A DNA stretch of 36,717 bases, taken from positions 1 to 36,717 of the forward strand of contig DAHXNZ010000014.1 of assembly GCA_027365105.1 (NCBI GenBank), in the 5' to 3' direction. This DNA is from Thermoplasmata archaeon (GTDB taxonomy: Archaea; Thermoplasmatota; Thermoplasmata; Lutacidiplasmatales; UBA184). Positions 8,989 to 16,759 of this stretch are shown here, one piece after another. The position numbers were made by a program, and so were the translations under genes. Within the stretch, counting starts at the first letter, position 1, and every line of letters starts with the position of its first letter. The notes beneath the pieces are model-generated. The model had not been told where the DNA came from, ran no database searches, and saw only the letters and a list, made by a program, of their open reading frames with translations.

Positions 8989-9732
8989 TTACCCCGACGG
9001 CGGGGCGGGCACGGTCGGCAGCTTGCGGACCGCCCGGATCCCCACCCAGAGAAGGATGTCCCCGAGGAGCGGGAAGAGCAGGAGAAGGACCGCCCCGACC
9101 TGGATCAAGGACTCGTGGTAGCGGCGCTCGAGCCGCCACAGCCCGATCGCGAGGTAAATCCACCCGATGACGCTGAGGATCGCCCCCACCACGATCAGGG
9201 CGGCCCCGACCAGCACCGGCCAGAGCGCCCCGGTCTGGACGCAGGGCATGGCGCCACCGGGTGGGCCGGGCGGGTGGCAGGTCAGCACCGAACCGAGAGT
9301 GAGAAGCACGACCGGAACCCCGACCAGGATGAGGAGGAGCCCGGGGTAGGCGAGGATCGAGAGACGGAGCGGGGAGTCCAGCTCGGGCGACGGTCCCGGC
9401 AGCCCCCGGAGCCCGGCCCGCGTCCAGGTCAGCTGGACGAGCGAGAGCAGGATGGCGAAGGCCAGGAGACCGATCGGTGCGATCCAGTTCGGCCCCGAGG
9501 AGAACCCGGCCCGGAGCTCGAGGGCCCGGGTAAAGCCGCTCGCGCTGATCGCTTCGGCCACGGTGAGGCTGATCACGCCTCCCACCCCGCCGATCACGGC
9601 CCCATTCGAGATCTTCCGGAGTCCGGCCCGGTCGGCCTCCGTGATGGCCCGGGGCGGGAAGGCCCCTCCCAGGGGTGGGGGCGGGGGTACCCGGACGGTC
9701 GGTATCGAGGGGTCCGGTGGAGGGAGCGACAT
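8989..9732 (-). CDS. Multi-pass membrane protein, DUF973-like
   Basis: A 247-residue protein. A proline-rich cytoplasmic N-terminus (PPPDPSIPTVRVPPPPP) is followed by about five hydrophobic segments: SNGAVIGGVGGVISLTVAEA, IAPIGLLAFAILLSLV, ILAYPGLLLILVGVPVVLL, VLVGAALIVVGAILSVIGWI and IQVGAVLLLLFPLLGDILLW. The C-terminal pattern (IGLWRLERRYHESLIQVGAV...LWVGIRAV) resembles the archaeal DUF973 family, whose function is not known. Two cysteines lie in an extracellular-looking loop (LTCHPPGPPGGAMPC). A TATA-like TTGAAATAG (9798-9806) on the minus strand lies about 70 bases upstream, which would give a leader of about 40 bases, unlike most genes here. Confidence 0.6.
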   Translation of the reverse strand: MSLPPPDPSIPTVRVPPPPPLGGAFPPRAITEADRAGLRKISNGAVIGGVGGVISLTVAEAISASGFTRALELRAGFSSGPNWIAPIGLLAFAILLSLVQLTWTRAGLRGLPGPSPELDSPLRLSILAYPGLLLILVGVPVVLLTLGSVLTCHPPGPPGGAMPCVQTGALWPVLVGAALIVVGAILSVIGWIYLAIGLWRLERRYHESLIQVGAVLLLLFPLLGDILLWVGIRAVRKLPTVPAPPSG

Positions 9733-9878
9733 GGTCCGACTCGGAGGGAGCGGGCCCGGCCCGGCCCCTCGTCTGGGCTTCCGGTGGGCGGTCCCGCTAT
9801 TTCAACCTGCGCTCTCAGCGGCTCCCGGGCGGACCCGGACCCCGCGGTCGGGAGGCGGACGTCGTCCGGTGTCCGATG

Positions 9879-9886
9879 AAAATATA
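9879..9886 (+). promoter_or_regulatory. TATA box of the first GltD-type gene
   Basis: AAAATATA in a GC-rich setting, centred about 38 bases before the ATG at 9921, so the leader would be about 10 bases. A GAGGT just before the ATG is a possible, very close Shine-Dalgarno element. Confidence 0.55.
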
Positions 9887-9920
9887 CTCTTTCGCCGGCT
9901 TCGGAGCCCGGGCGAGGTCC

Positions 9921-11357
9921 ATGGGAGAGTCCACCCGATACCATCGTACGCCGATCCCCGAGGTGGACCCCAAGGCGCGGGCGGCCGAGTTCCAGGAGGA
10001 ACTGCTCCCGTACGACCGCGAGCAGGCCGTCCTCGAAGCCCGACGCTGCCTCCAGTGTGCGATGCCGTTCTGCGTGCAGGCCTGCCCGATCACCCAGGAC
10101 TGCCGCGGGTACATCCGGCTCATCGGGGAGGAACGGTTCGACGACGCCGCCCGTCTCACCCTCGAGGCCAACCCCATGGCCACCGTGCTCTGCAAGACCT
10201 GCTACCACTACTGCGAGGACGGCTGCGTGATGGGCGATCGCGGCGTGCCCATCGCGATCCGGCACCTCAAGCGCGCCGCCCTGGAGCACGGCCGCTCCGA
10301 CCTCCTCTACGTCCCCGGAGCCCCCCGGAACCAGCGTGTCGCGGTCGTCGGCGGCGGGCCGGCCGGGATCATGTGCGCCTGGGAGCTCGCCCTGCGGGGC
10401 TACGGCGTCACGGTCTTCGAGGCCGAGCCGTTCCTCGGGGGGCAGGTCGACACGATCCCGCGCTACCACCTCGCCGACGGCGATCTCGACCGAGACCTGG
10501 CCCGGTTCAAGAACCTCGACATCACCTGGGTCCTCGGCAAGAAGGCCGGCGTCGACTTCACCCCCGAGAGCCTCCGCGCGGAGGGCTACCTCGCGGTCTT
10601 CGTCGCGATCGGCGCGTCGAACCCCCGGGCGCTCGGCATCCCCGGCGAGGAACTGCCCGGGGTCTACCATGCCCTGCCGTTCCTCCTCGCGGTGAACCAG
10701 GGCCCCTCGGGGCTCCTCGGCCGGTCGAACCGGACCGTCGTCGTGATCGGGGGCGGGGACGTCGCGCTCGACGCCGCCCGGTCGGCGTTGCGGCTCGCCC
10801 AGAAGGGGGCCGTGACCGTCGTCTACCGCAAGGGCCGGGCCGAGATGCCGGCGGGCAGCGAGGAGGTCGACGGCGGCGGGGCGGAGGGCGTGAACTTCCT
10901 CTACGACCGGGCGCCCGTCCGGATCCTGGGCACCCACCGGATCGAGGGGCTGGTCGTCCAGCGGACCGAACTCGGACCGCCGGACGCCCACGGCCGCCCC
11001 ACGACCCGGCCGATCCCGGACTCCGAGGAAACGATCCCCTGCGACACGGTGATCGTCGCGGTCGGGGAGACGGCCGACATCCAGGGCCTCCCGACCGAGC
11101 TCGACTTCAACCTGAGCCACCACCCCTGGCCCGAGGGCCGGCGCGAGGACTGGATGACCGATGTCGAGGGCGTGTTCGCCGCCGGGGGCCGTTCGGTCGT
11201 CTACGCCATGGCCGCCGGTACGAAGGCGGCCGAGGCGATCGACGCGTACATCGCCCGCACGACCGGGCGGGCCCCGACGCCCCGGCCGGATCCGTTCGGA
11301 GGCGCCGTCCCGCCCCGGCTGCCCGACGGGTACGGCGGGCCGGCCTGGCACTTCTGA
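9921..11357 (+). CDS. GltD-type FAD/NAD(P) oxidoreductase (glutamate synthase small-subunit family), copy 1
   Basis: A 478-residue flavoprotein of the GltD/NfnL family, which uses NAD(P)H, FAD and Fe-S clusters; in archaea stand-alone members can act as glutamate synthase. Visible parts are two cysteine clusters (Cys43, 46, 51, 55, 61; Cys91, 94, 98, 102), an FAD Rossmann motif (GGGPAG, 144-149) and an NAD(P) motif (GGGDVALDAA, 277-286) followed by YRKGRAEMP. The C-terminal second FAD motif reads GVFAAGGRS (418-425), where the family usually has GVFAxGD, so the aspartate is replaced by Gly423. The start is chosen at the ATG at 9921, just after the TATA box; upstream residues look non-coding. 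A paralogue lies at 28068-29501. No glutamate synthase large subunit is nearby, so amination of 2-oxoglutarate is inferred, not shown. It converges on msrA with a 22-base gap. Confidence 0.8.
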   Translation: MGESTRYHRTPIPEVDPKARAAEFQEELLPYDREQAVLEARRCLQCAMPFCVQACPITQDCRGYIRLIGEERFDDAARLTLEANPMATVLCKTCYHYCEDGCVMGDRGVPIAIRHLKRAALEHGRSDLLYVPGAPRNQRVAVVGGGPAGIMCAWELALRGYGVTVFEAEPFLGGQVDTIPRYHLADGDLDRDLARFKNLDITWVLGKKAGVDFTPESLRAEGYLAVFVAIGASNPRALGIPGEELPGVYHALPFLLAVNQGPSGLLGRSNRTVVVIGGGDVALDAARSALRLAQKGAVTVVYRKGRAEMPAGSEEVDGGGAEGVNFLYDRAPVRILGTHRIEGLVVQRTELGPPDAHGRPTTRPIPDSEETIPCDTVIVAVGETADIQGLPTELDFNLSHHPWPEGRREDWMTDVEGVFAAGGRSVVYAMAAGTKAAEAIDAYIARTTGRAPTPRPDPFGGAVPPRLPDGYGGPAWHF

Positions 11358-11379
11358 TCGGATCGGCCCGACCGCGGGC

Positions 11380-11958
11380 CTACCGGGCCGGCGCCGCCCA
11401 GCGGTCCCGGTACTGCTCCCGGAAGTGGGCGACCTTGGGCGCGATGACGATCTGGCAGTACGACCGCTCGGGATGGCGCCGGAAGTACTGCCGGTGGTAC
11501 TCTTCGGCCGGGTAGAAGGCGGTCAGCGATGTCACCTGGGTCACGATCGGCCGCTTCCAGACGCCGGCGGCGCCGATCTCCGAGAGGACCGCCTGGGCGG
11601 TCCGGGCCTGCGCCTCCGAATGGGTCAGGATGATCGACCGGTACTGGGTCCCGACGTCGGGGCCCTGGCGGTCCCGGGTCGTCGGATCGTGGACGGTGAG
11701 AAAGATCCTCAGCAGGTCGGCGTAGCCGATCTCCCGGGGATCGAACTCGATCTGGACGACCTCGGCATGGCCGGTGGTCCCCGAGCAGACCATCTCGTAG
11801 GTCGGGTGGGGGGTCGTGCCCCCGGCATACCCCGAGGTCACCGACCGGACACCGCGCAGCTCGAGGAAGACCGCCTCCATGCACCAGAAGCAGCCTCCGC
11901 CGAGCGTCGCCCGTTCAAGGGTCGGTTCGGCGGCCGGCACCGGGGAGGGTTCGCTCAT
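11380..11958 (-). CDS. msrA: Peptide-methionine (S)-S-oxide reductase MsrA
   Basis: Reduces methionine-S-sulfoxide in proteins. A 192-residue protein with the diagnostic GGCFWCME motif (catalytic Cys23, Cys26), the conserved GYAGG and GHAEVVQIEFDP segments, and a C-terminal YCQIVIAPKV carrying a likely resolving cysteine. The ATG at 11958 overlaps the truA stop in an ATGA, which decides the start over an upstream ATG at 11973 inside truA. It is the last gene of the aminotransferase-truA-msrA run, and its translation is probably coupled to truA. Confidence 0.93.
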   Translation of the reverse strand: MSEPSPVPAAEPTLERATLGGGCFWCMEAVFLELRGVRSVTSGYAGGTTPHPTYEMVCSGTTGHAEVVQIEFDPREIGYADLLRIFLTVHDPTTRDRQGPDVGTQYRSIILTHSEAQARTAQAVLSEIGAAGVWKRPIVTQVTSLTAFYPAEEYHRQYFRRHPERSYCQIVIAPKVAHFREQYRDRWAAPAR

Positions 11959-12842
11959 CGCTCGGGAGCGCAAGGCACGTCCGGCTTATCGCGCTGGCGG
12001 GGCCCCTCGGGCGACGGCCCGAGCGCCCGGAGGAGCGCCGGAAGCAGCCGGGACTGCCGGTCGATCGCCTCCAGATAGGCCTGCTGGTGGCGGGTGCGGC
12101 GGGCCGTCACGTGGGTCCAGGGACGGTCGTACTCCACCTCCCAGAGGACCAGGGCGTCGGGCGGGGCGAGCGCGAGCGTGATCCGACGCTCGCCCCGCGC
12201 CGCCCGTTCCAGTTCGGCCGCGCTCCGCCGGCCCGAATCGACCTCGCAGATGCCGGCCACGATCTTCCGGACCATGCCCCAGACGAATGACGGCGCCTCG
12301 ACCTCGATCCAGGCGTCGACGCCGTCGTGGCACGCCCGGATCCGGGTCAGCGGCCGAAACTGGGGCTCGGCCGCGGCGACGCCCCGGCCGAAGCTCCGCA
12401 CATCGACCCGGTCCCCCAGCCGGTCGGCGATCGCCTGGAGCCGGTCGATCCGGTCCGGGCCGGCGTCCAGATAGTAGCGGTAGCGGCGGCGTCGGGCGTG
12501 GCGGACCCGGAACGCCTCGGGGATTTCGGTCGCGGCGCTGAAGTAGATCTCGGGGGCGATCCCGTTGAGGATCCGGAGCAGTGCGGCCGCCGGCCGGTCG
12601 GTGGTCAGGGCCAGCGCGTTGGCCCGGGCGCTGACTCCGGCATCGGTCCGGCTCGCGACCTCGACCGAGTCGGCGGCCGACCGGCCGACGGTCCCCGACC
12701 GGGCGAGTCCCTCCCGGAGGGTTCCCTCCACCGTCCGGCGGCCCGGCTGGCGGGCCCATCCGCCGAACGGGCGGCCGTCGTATCCGAACCGGATCAGCCA
12801 CCGCGTCGTGCGCCCTCCAGCCCCGGTCCGTTCCCGGCTCAC
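11955..12842 (-). CDS. truA: tRNA pseudouridine synthase TruA
   Basis: Makes pseudouridine at positions 38-40 of the tRNA anticodon arm. A 295-residue protein starting from a GTG (12842) that overlaps the preceding aminotransferase stop as GTGA. It begins with the family pattern RWLIRFGYDGRPFGGWARQPGRRTVEG and has the catalytic Asp67 in SRTDAGVSA. Later conserved parts are RRYRYYLDAG and PSFVWGMVRKIVAGI. The frame is open through the upstream gene, but that part is a shadow of the aminotransferase. The C-terminal tail (about 30 residues, LLRALGPSPEGPRQRDKPD) is poorly conserved. msrA follows with an ATGA overlap. Confidence 0.92.
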   Translation of the reverse strand: MSRERTGAGGRTTRWLIRFGYDGRPFGGWARQPGRRTVEGTLREGLARSGTVGRSAADSVEVASRTDAGVSARANALALTTDRPAAALLRILNGIAPEIYFSAATEIPEAFRVRHARRRRYRYYLDAGPDRIDRLQAIADRLGDRVDVRSFGRGVAAAEPQFRPLTRIRACHDGVDAWIEVEAPSFVWGMVRKIVAGICEVDSGRRSAAELERAARGERRITLALAPPDALVLWEVEYDRPWTHVTARRTRHQQAYLEAIDRQSRLLPALLRALGPSPEGPRQRDKPDVPCAPER

Positions 12843-14182
12843 CCCGGCGGCTCCGCCGACTCGGCGTCGGCGATGGCGAGCGCCCGATCGAGCACGTCCA
12901 GCCCCCGGTCGAGCTCCTCCCGGCGGATGATGAGCGGCGGGGCGACGACCAGGTGGCTCACCCACGCCATGCAGTAGACCCCCTCGGCCATCATCGCCCG
13001 GGCCACCGCCTCGACCACGAGCGGCCGGCCGAGCCGCTTGTCCTCCTCGGTGTTGAACGGCGCCTTCGTGGCCCGGTCCCGGACCAGCTCCACCGCGGCG
13101 AAGAGGCCGAGGCCCCGGACCTCCCCGACCGAGCGGTGCCGGCCCTGGATCTCGCGGAGGCGCCGGAGCAGGTGGTCGCCGTCGCGCCGGGACTTGGCGA
13201 GGAGGTCCTGGCGCCGGTACTCCGCGATCGCCGCCACCGCGGGGGCGAGGGTCAGCGGATGCCCCTCGTAGGTGTGGCCGATCGGCAGGTAGCGGTCCTG
13301 CCAGGCGGCGACCACCGCGTCGCTGGCCGCCGTGAGGCCGAGCGGGGCATAGGCGCCGGTGAGCCCCTTCGCGGTCGTCAGGAGGTCGGGAACGACCCCG
13401 TACCGGTCGACCGCGAACCACTCGCCGACGCGGCCCCAGCCGGTCATCACTTCGTCCGCGATGAGCCAGACGTCGTGCGCCCGGGTGATCGCCCGGATCC
13501 TCGGCAGGTACTCGGGGACCGGGACCAGGACGCCGTTGGTCCCGACGATCGGCTCGACGATCATCGCGGCCACGTCCCCGGTCCGTTCGATGAGCTCGTC
13601 CACGTACTCGGCACAGGCCACGCCGCACGACGGGTACTCGAGGCCGAACGGGCAGCGGTAGCAGTAGCAGTCCGGGGCGAAGACCGTGCCGGGAACCGAC
13701 TGGGTCGGCTCGACGGCCCGGCGGCGCAGATCCCCCGAGACGCTCAGGGAGGCCGCCGTCGAGCCGTGGTAGGACCGGGAACGGGCGACCACCCGACGGC
13801 GTCCGGTCCCGCCCCGGGCCATCTTGAGCGCCGCCTCGTTCGCCTCGGTGCCGGAGCTGCTGAAGAAGTAGTGGTGAAGGCCGTCCGGCACGACCGAACC
13901 GAGGGCCCGGCTGAGTTCGGCCCGGACCTCCGTGGCAAAGGAGGGGCTCACGTACGGCAGGCGGGCGGCCTGGGCGACCAGCGCCTCGGTGACCGCCCGG
14001 TTCGCGTAGCCGAGGTTCGCCGCGACCTGCTGCGACGAGAGATCGAGATACTCCCGGCCCCGGTCGTCCCAGAATCGGGAGCCTTCGGCGCGGACGACCA
14101 TCAGGGGGTCCCACCGCCCCTGGATCTGCCAACCGGCCAGCCCGGTCGATCGGAGCGTCGAACGGGCCTCCTCCGGGTCCAT
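12839..14182 (-). CDS. Class III pyridoxal-phosphate aminotransferase
   Basis: A 447-residue fold-type I PLP enzyme. Features are SSSGTEANEAALKMAR (phosphate binding, about 108-123), Asp243 in IADEVMTGWGR (pyridine nitrogen) and Lys272 in TTAKGLTGAY (Schiff base). A cysteine-rich stretch CYCYRCPFG...YPSCGVAC (172-190) occurs in a subgroup that includes enzymes acting on omega-amino acids such as taurine or beta-alanine; the substrate here is not determined. The start at 14182 (MDPEEARSTL) is fixed by a TATA box 29 bases upstream, so the longer open frame to 14323 is not used. It is the first gene of an operon with truA and msrA (GTGA then ATGA overlaps). Pairing an aminotransferase with tRNA and protein repair genes gives no clear functional link. 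Confidence 0.85.
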   Translation of the reverse strand: MDPEEARSTLRSTGLAGWQIQGRWDPLMVVRAEGSRFWDDRGREYLDLSSQQVAANLGYANRAVTEALVAQAARLPYVSPSFATEVRAELSRALGSVVPDGLHHYFFSSSGTEANEAALKMARGGTGRRRVVARSRSYHGSTAASLSVSGDLRRRAVEPTQSVPGTVFAPDCYCYRCPFGLEYPSCGVACAEYVDELIERTGDVAAMIVEPIVGTNGVLVPVPEYLPRIRAITRAHDVWLIADEVMTGWGRVGEWFAVDRYGVVPDLLTTAKGLTGAYAPLGLTAASDAVVAAWQDRYLPIGHTYEGHPLTLAPAVAAIAEYRRQDLLAKSRRDGDHLLRRLREIQGRHRSVGEVRGLGLFAAVELVRDRATKAPFNTEEDKRLGRPLVVEAVARAMMAEGVYCMAWVSHLVVAPPLIIRREELDRGLDVLDRALAIADAESAEPPG

Positions 14183-14207
14183 CGGACGGACGGAGGACGG
14201 AGCGGCG

Positions 14208-14214
14208 TAATAAA
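14208..14214 (-). promoter_or_regulatory. TATA box of the aminotransferase-truA-msrA operon
   Basis: Minus-strand reading TTTATTA in GC-rich surroundings, centred about 29 bases before the ATG at 14182. This supports a leaderless transcript and the shorter aminotransferase start. Confidence 0.65.
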
Positions 14215-14429
14215 CGGACGGGGACCGGGCCGGGTCCCCTCCCGGCCGCCCGGAAGGGCCGGCCTCCGACGGGCCGAGCCGTTCGGACCGTCCGCCCGGA
14301 GGTCCGGACCACGGTCGGCCCACCGGGTCGCTCGGGTCCAGCGGGCCCGGCCACGTCGATCGGCGCCGGGGGACGGTGCGGGCCGAGGCCCGAAGGGACG
14401 CGGGGATCCGGGGCGCGACCGACCCGCCC

Positions 14430-15110
14430 CTACGCGGGGGGCGACCGCGGGGCGCGTGCCGCCGGCCGGCGCGGCCGGGGCGTCGCTCGCTTCGGGGCCG
14501 GCGACCGAGCGGCTTCCGACGCTGTCGGGGCGGCGGCCGGGGGCTCGGGGGGGGACGCCGGGGCCGCCGGAGCGGTCGAGCGCTGGAACAGTTCCCGGAA
14601 CGTCTCGAACTGGCGGAGCATCGGATCGGCCCGACGCTGTTCCTCCAGCTCCCCCAGGGCGATCGTCAGCTGGGCGGCCACCTTGGGGTCGCCCGCCGCC
14701 CGGACCAGATAGATGCAGAGGACCTGGTAGTGCGGGAGCACGAAGGCGTCGGTCCGGGGGGTGCTCATGTCCCCCCGGCGGGGGCGGTAGAGCCGGTCGA
14801 GCGGCACCCGCTCGGCGACGGCGCGACGGTGGGAGAAGCCGAAGTATCGCCCCGGGCCGAGGACGCGGTTCACCTCGGAGAGCCGGCCGCCCAGGGCCAC
14901 GGTCAGCCGGTCGCACTCCTTCCAGCACCAGAGGCCGAAGCCGTAGTCGCCCTCCTGGTACGCCGCCCAGGCCCGGTCGTACAGGAGCCGCTCCCGCTCC
15001 TCGGCCGGCGCCTCGGGCGGAAGCTCCGATCGCCAGTCGTCCAGGAAGACGTCGACCCGCATGGTGGGCGAAATCTCCCGAACGGGGGGCGGGGTCGACG
15101 GGCCGGCCAT
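14430..15110 (-). CDS. Unrecognised protein with a charged helical body and a Pro/Ala/Arg tail
   Basis: I do not recognise this 226-residue protein. Residues 17-180 look like a folded, mainly helical domain (MRVDVFLDDWRSELPPEAP, YQEGDYGFGLWCWKECDRL, ALGELEEQRRADPMLRQFETFRELFQR). The last 45 residues are a low-complexity proline, alanine and arginine tail ending RPAARAPRSPPA. There is no signal peptide or membrane segment. The start may be at 15110, 12 bases after the amidohydrolase stop, or at the internal ATG at 15062 (MRVDVF), which has GGGAG-like purines about 12 bases upstream. Its spacing suggests co-transcription with the amidohydrolase. The opposite strand also has a long open frame, but this frame has the more protein-like composition. 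Confidence 0.6.
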   Translation of the reverse strand: MAGPSTPPPVREISPTMRVDVFLDDWRSELPPEAPAEERERLLYDRAWAAYQEGDYGFGLWCWKECDRLTVALGGRLSEVNRVLGPGRYFGFSHRRAVAERVPLDRLYRPRRGDMSTPRTDAFVLPHYQVLCIYLVRAAGDPKVAAQLTIALGELEEQRRADPMLRQFETFRELFQRSTAPAAPASPPEPPAAAPTASEAARSPAPKRATPRPRRPAARAPRSPPA

Positions 15111-15122
15111 GGAGGGACGGTC

Positions 15123-16670
15123 CTAGGCCCGGGAGTATTCGTCGTTTGCGTCCGGCGATCCGACCAGCGGCCGGCCCTCCGACCAGACCGCCCGGATCGC
15201 CGAGGCCCCGGTGACCAGGGCGTCCGCGAGGCGCGGGGCCCTCGTCCAGAGGAAATCGGCCCGGGCCCCCTCGACCAGCACGCCCCGCTCGGGCTCGCCG
15301 AGCGCGACCGCGCCGCCCCGGGTATAGATCTCGAGCGCCTCCTCGGGCCCGAGCGCCTCCGCCGGGATCGCCCCGGGACTCCCCGACCCGATTACGGCCC
15401 GGAGTCCGGCCCACGGATCGAGCTCGTCGTAGGGGGCATCGCTCGAGCCGGCGAGCCGGGCCCCCGAGCGACGGAGGGAGGCGAAGGCGTAGGCGGTGGG
15501 CGCCCGGGCGGCGCCCAACCGGGCCTCGATCCATCGGTCGGTGACCCGGAAGTGGGGCTGCACCACCAGGATCCGGCGGGAGCGCCCGAGCCGGTCGATC
15601 AGATCCGGCGGGGTCACGGAGGCGTGCTCGATCCGGAACCGCTCGGCACCGGGCCGGCCCTCCGGCCCCGAGCCCCAGCGCTCGGCCGCCTCGACGGCCC
15701 GGTCGCCGATCGCATGCAGGGCCACCCAACCCCCCGCGCGCTGGATCTCGGCGATCCGCTCGCGGGTGAGCTCGGGCGGCGCGGTCGAGAGGCCGGTCTC
15801 CGCCGGGGCATCGGCATACGGGGCGCGGAGCGCCGCGGTCCGGGGACCGAGCGCCCCGTCGAGGAACGCCTTGACCCCGACCGCCCGTCCGTTGCCGTCG
15901 GGCTCCTCCGGCAGGGTCGGGCCCGGCCAGGGCGGGGCTCCGTCGACCCACCGGCGGAACGTCCGGATCTGGGGCGAGCGGGGCTCACGGCGCACCGCCG
16001 CCCGGATCGCCGCCTCCTCCGGCGGCTCGACCGCCATGGCCCCGAGCAGCGTGAGGCCGAGGCCGGCGAGCTCGGCCAGCAGCGACCGCCACGCCCCGGC
16101 ATCGACCGGCGGGCCGGCCGCTCGCACCGGCTCGAGCAGCGGCACCGCCGCGTCGTACAGCGCGCCCGTCAATCCTCCGCTCCCCCGACCCAGACGTCCG
16201 CCCGGAGGGTCCGGGTGGGTCGCGTCGAGGCCCACCGAGCGGAGCGCCGCCCGGTTCGCCCAGGCGGCATGGCCGGACCGGTCGAGGATCAGCCACGGCC
16301 GCCGGTCATCCCGGGCGAGCGTCGGCGGGCCCTCGGAGTGGATCGAGCCGATCGCGACGACCGGCCGGCCCGGGAAGCGACGGTCGTAGGCGGCGAGACG
16401 TTCGGGCAGGGAGGGACCGTCCACCGGGGCGGCCAGGTCGAGGTAGAGACGGCGGGCGAGGAGGTCGCCCGGGTGGAGGTGCGCATCGACCAGCCCGGGC
16501 AGCAGGAGGCCGTCAAAGCGGTGGGTCTCGGTGCCCGAGGGGGATCGGGAGCGGACCCGGGGCTCCCGGCCGACGGCGGCGATCCGGTCGCCCTCGATCA
16601 GGAGCGCTTCGGCCCCGCCGGCGCCGGTCCAGATCCGCCCGCCGACCCACAGATGCGCTCCGGTTTCCAT
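15123..16670 (-). CDS. Metal-dependent amidohydrolase, YtcJ-like (amidohydrolase 3 type)
   Basis: A 515-residue TIM-barrel hydrolase. The N-terminal beta-sandwich (AHLWVGGRIWTG) leads to the metal motif VDAHLHPGD (His64, His66). Later come GVKAFLDGALGPRTAAL (the position of the bridging lysine), LHAIGDRAVEAA, FRIEHAS, and a late aspartate in GSSDAPYDELDPWAGL. This order matches the YtcJ group, whose members hydrolyse amides or imidic compounds; the substrate cannot be told. It is cytoplasmic, with no signal peptide. The minus strand carries a TATA-like GTTATG about 29 bases upstream of the ATG. The unrecognised gene at 14430-15110 follows after 12 bases, and the DpnI-like gene is divergent. 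Confidence 0.85.
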   Translation of the reverse strand: METGAHLWVGGRIWTGAGGAEALLIEGDRIAAVGREPRVRSRSPSGTETHRFDGLLLPGLVDAHLHPGDLLARRLYLDLAAPVDGPSLPERLAAYDRRFPGRPVVAIGSIHSEGPPTLARDDRRPWLILDRSGHAAWANRAALRSVGLDATHPDPPGGRLGRGSGGLTGALYDAAVPLLEPVRAAGPPVDAGAWRSLLAELAGLGLTLLGAMAVEPPEEAAIRAAVRREPRSPQIRTFRRWVDGAPPWPGPTLPEEPDGNGRAVGVKAFLDGALGPRTAALRAPYADAPAETGLSTAPPELTRERIAEIQRAGGWVALHAIGDRAVEAAERWGSGPEGRPGAERFRIEHASVTPPDLIDRLGRSRRILVVQPHFRVTDRWIEARLGAARAPTAYAFASLRRSGARLAGSSDAPYDELDPWAGLRAVIGSGSPGAIPAEALGPEEALEIYTRGGAVALGEPERGVLVEGARADFLWTRAPRLADALVTGASAIRAVWSEGRPLVGSPDANDEYSRA

Positions 16671-16696
16671 CGACCGGGCCGGACCGCGTCCGGCCC

Positions 16697-16702
16697 CATA
16701 AC
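16697..16702 (-). promoter_or_regulatory. Possible TATA box of the amidohydrolase gene
   Basis: GTTATG on the minus strand, centred about 29 bases before the ATG at 16670 in an otherwise GC-rich intergenic stretch of 89 bases shared with the divergent nuclease gene. The match is short. Confidence 0.35.
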
Positions 16703-16759
16703 CCCGCGGCCGGGACGCCCCCGCAACCCTGATCCCCGACCCGGCGATCGCCGCCCGCC

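Noticed and set aside
14101-15951. Long minus-strand open frame of over 600 codons, plus similar long frames opposite real genes (for example 14376-17117, 23452-25593 and 9452-11515 on the plus strand)
   Set aside because: At this GC content stop codons are rare and shadows of real genes stay open. Translations are rich in Arg, Pro, Gly and Ala with no family motifs, and each overlaps a well-supported gene.
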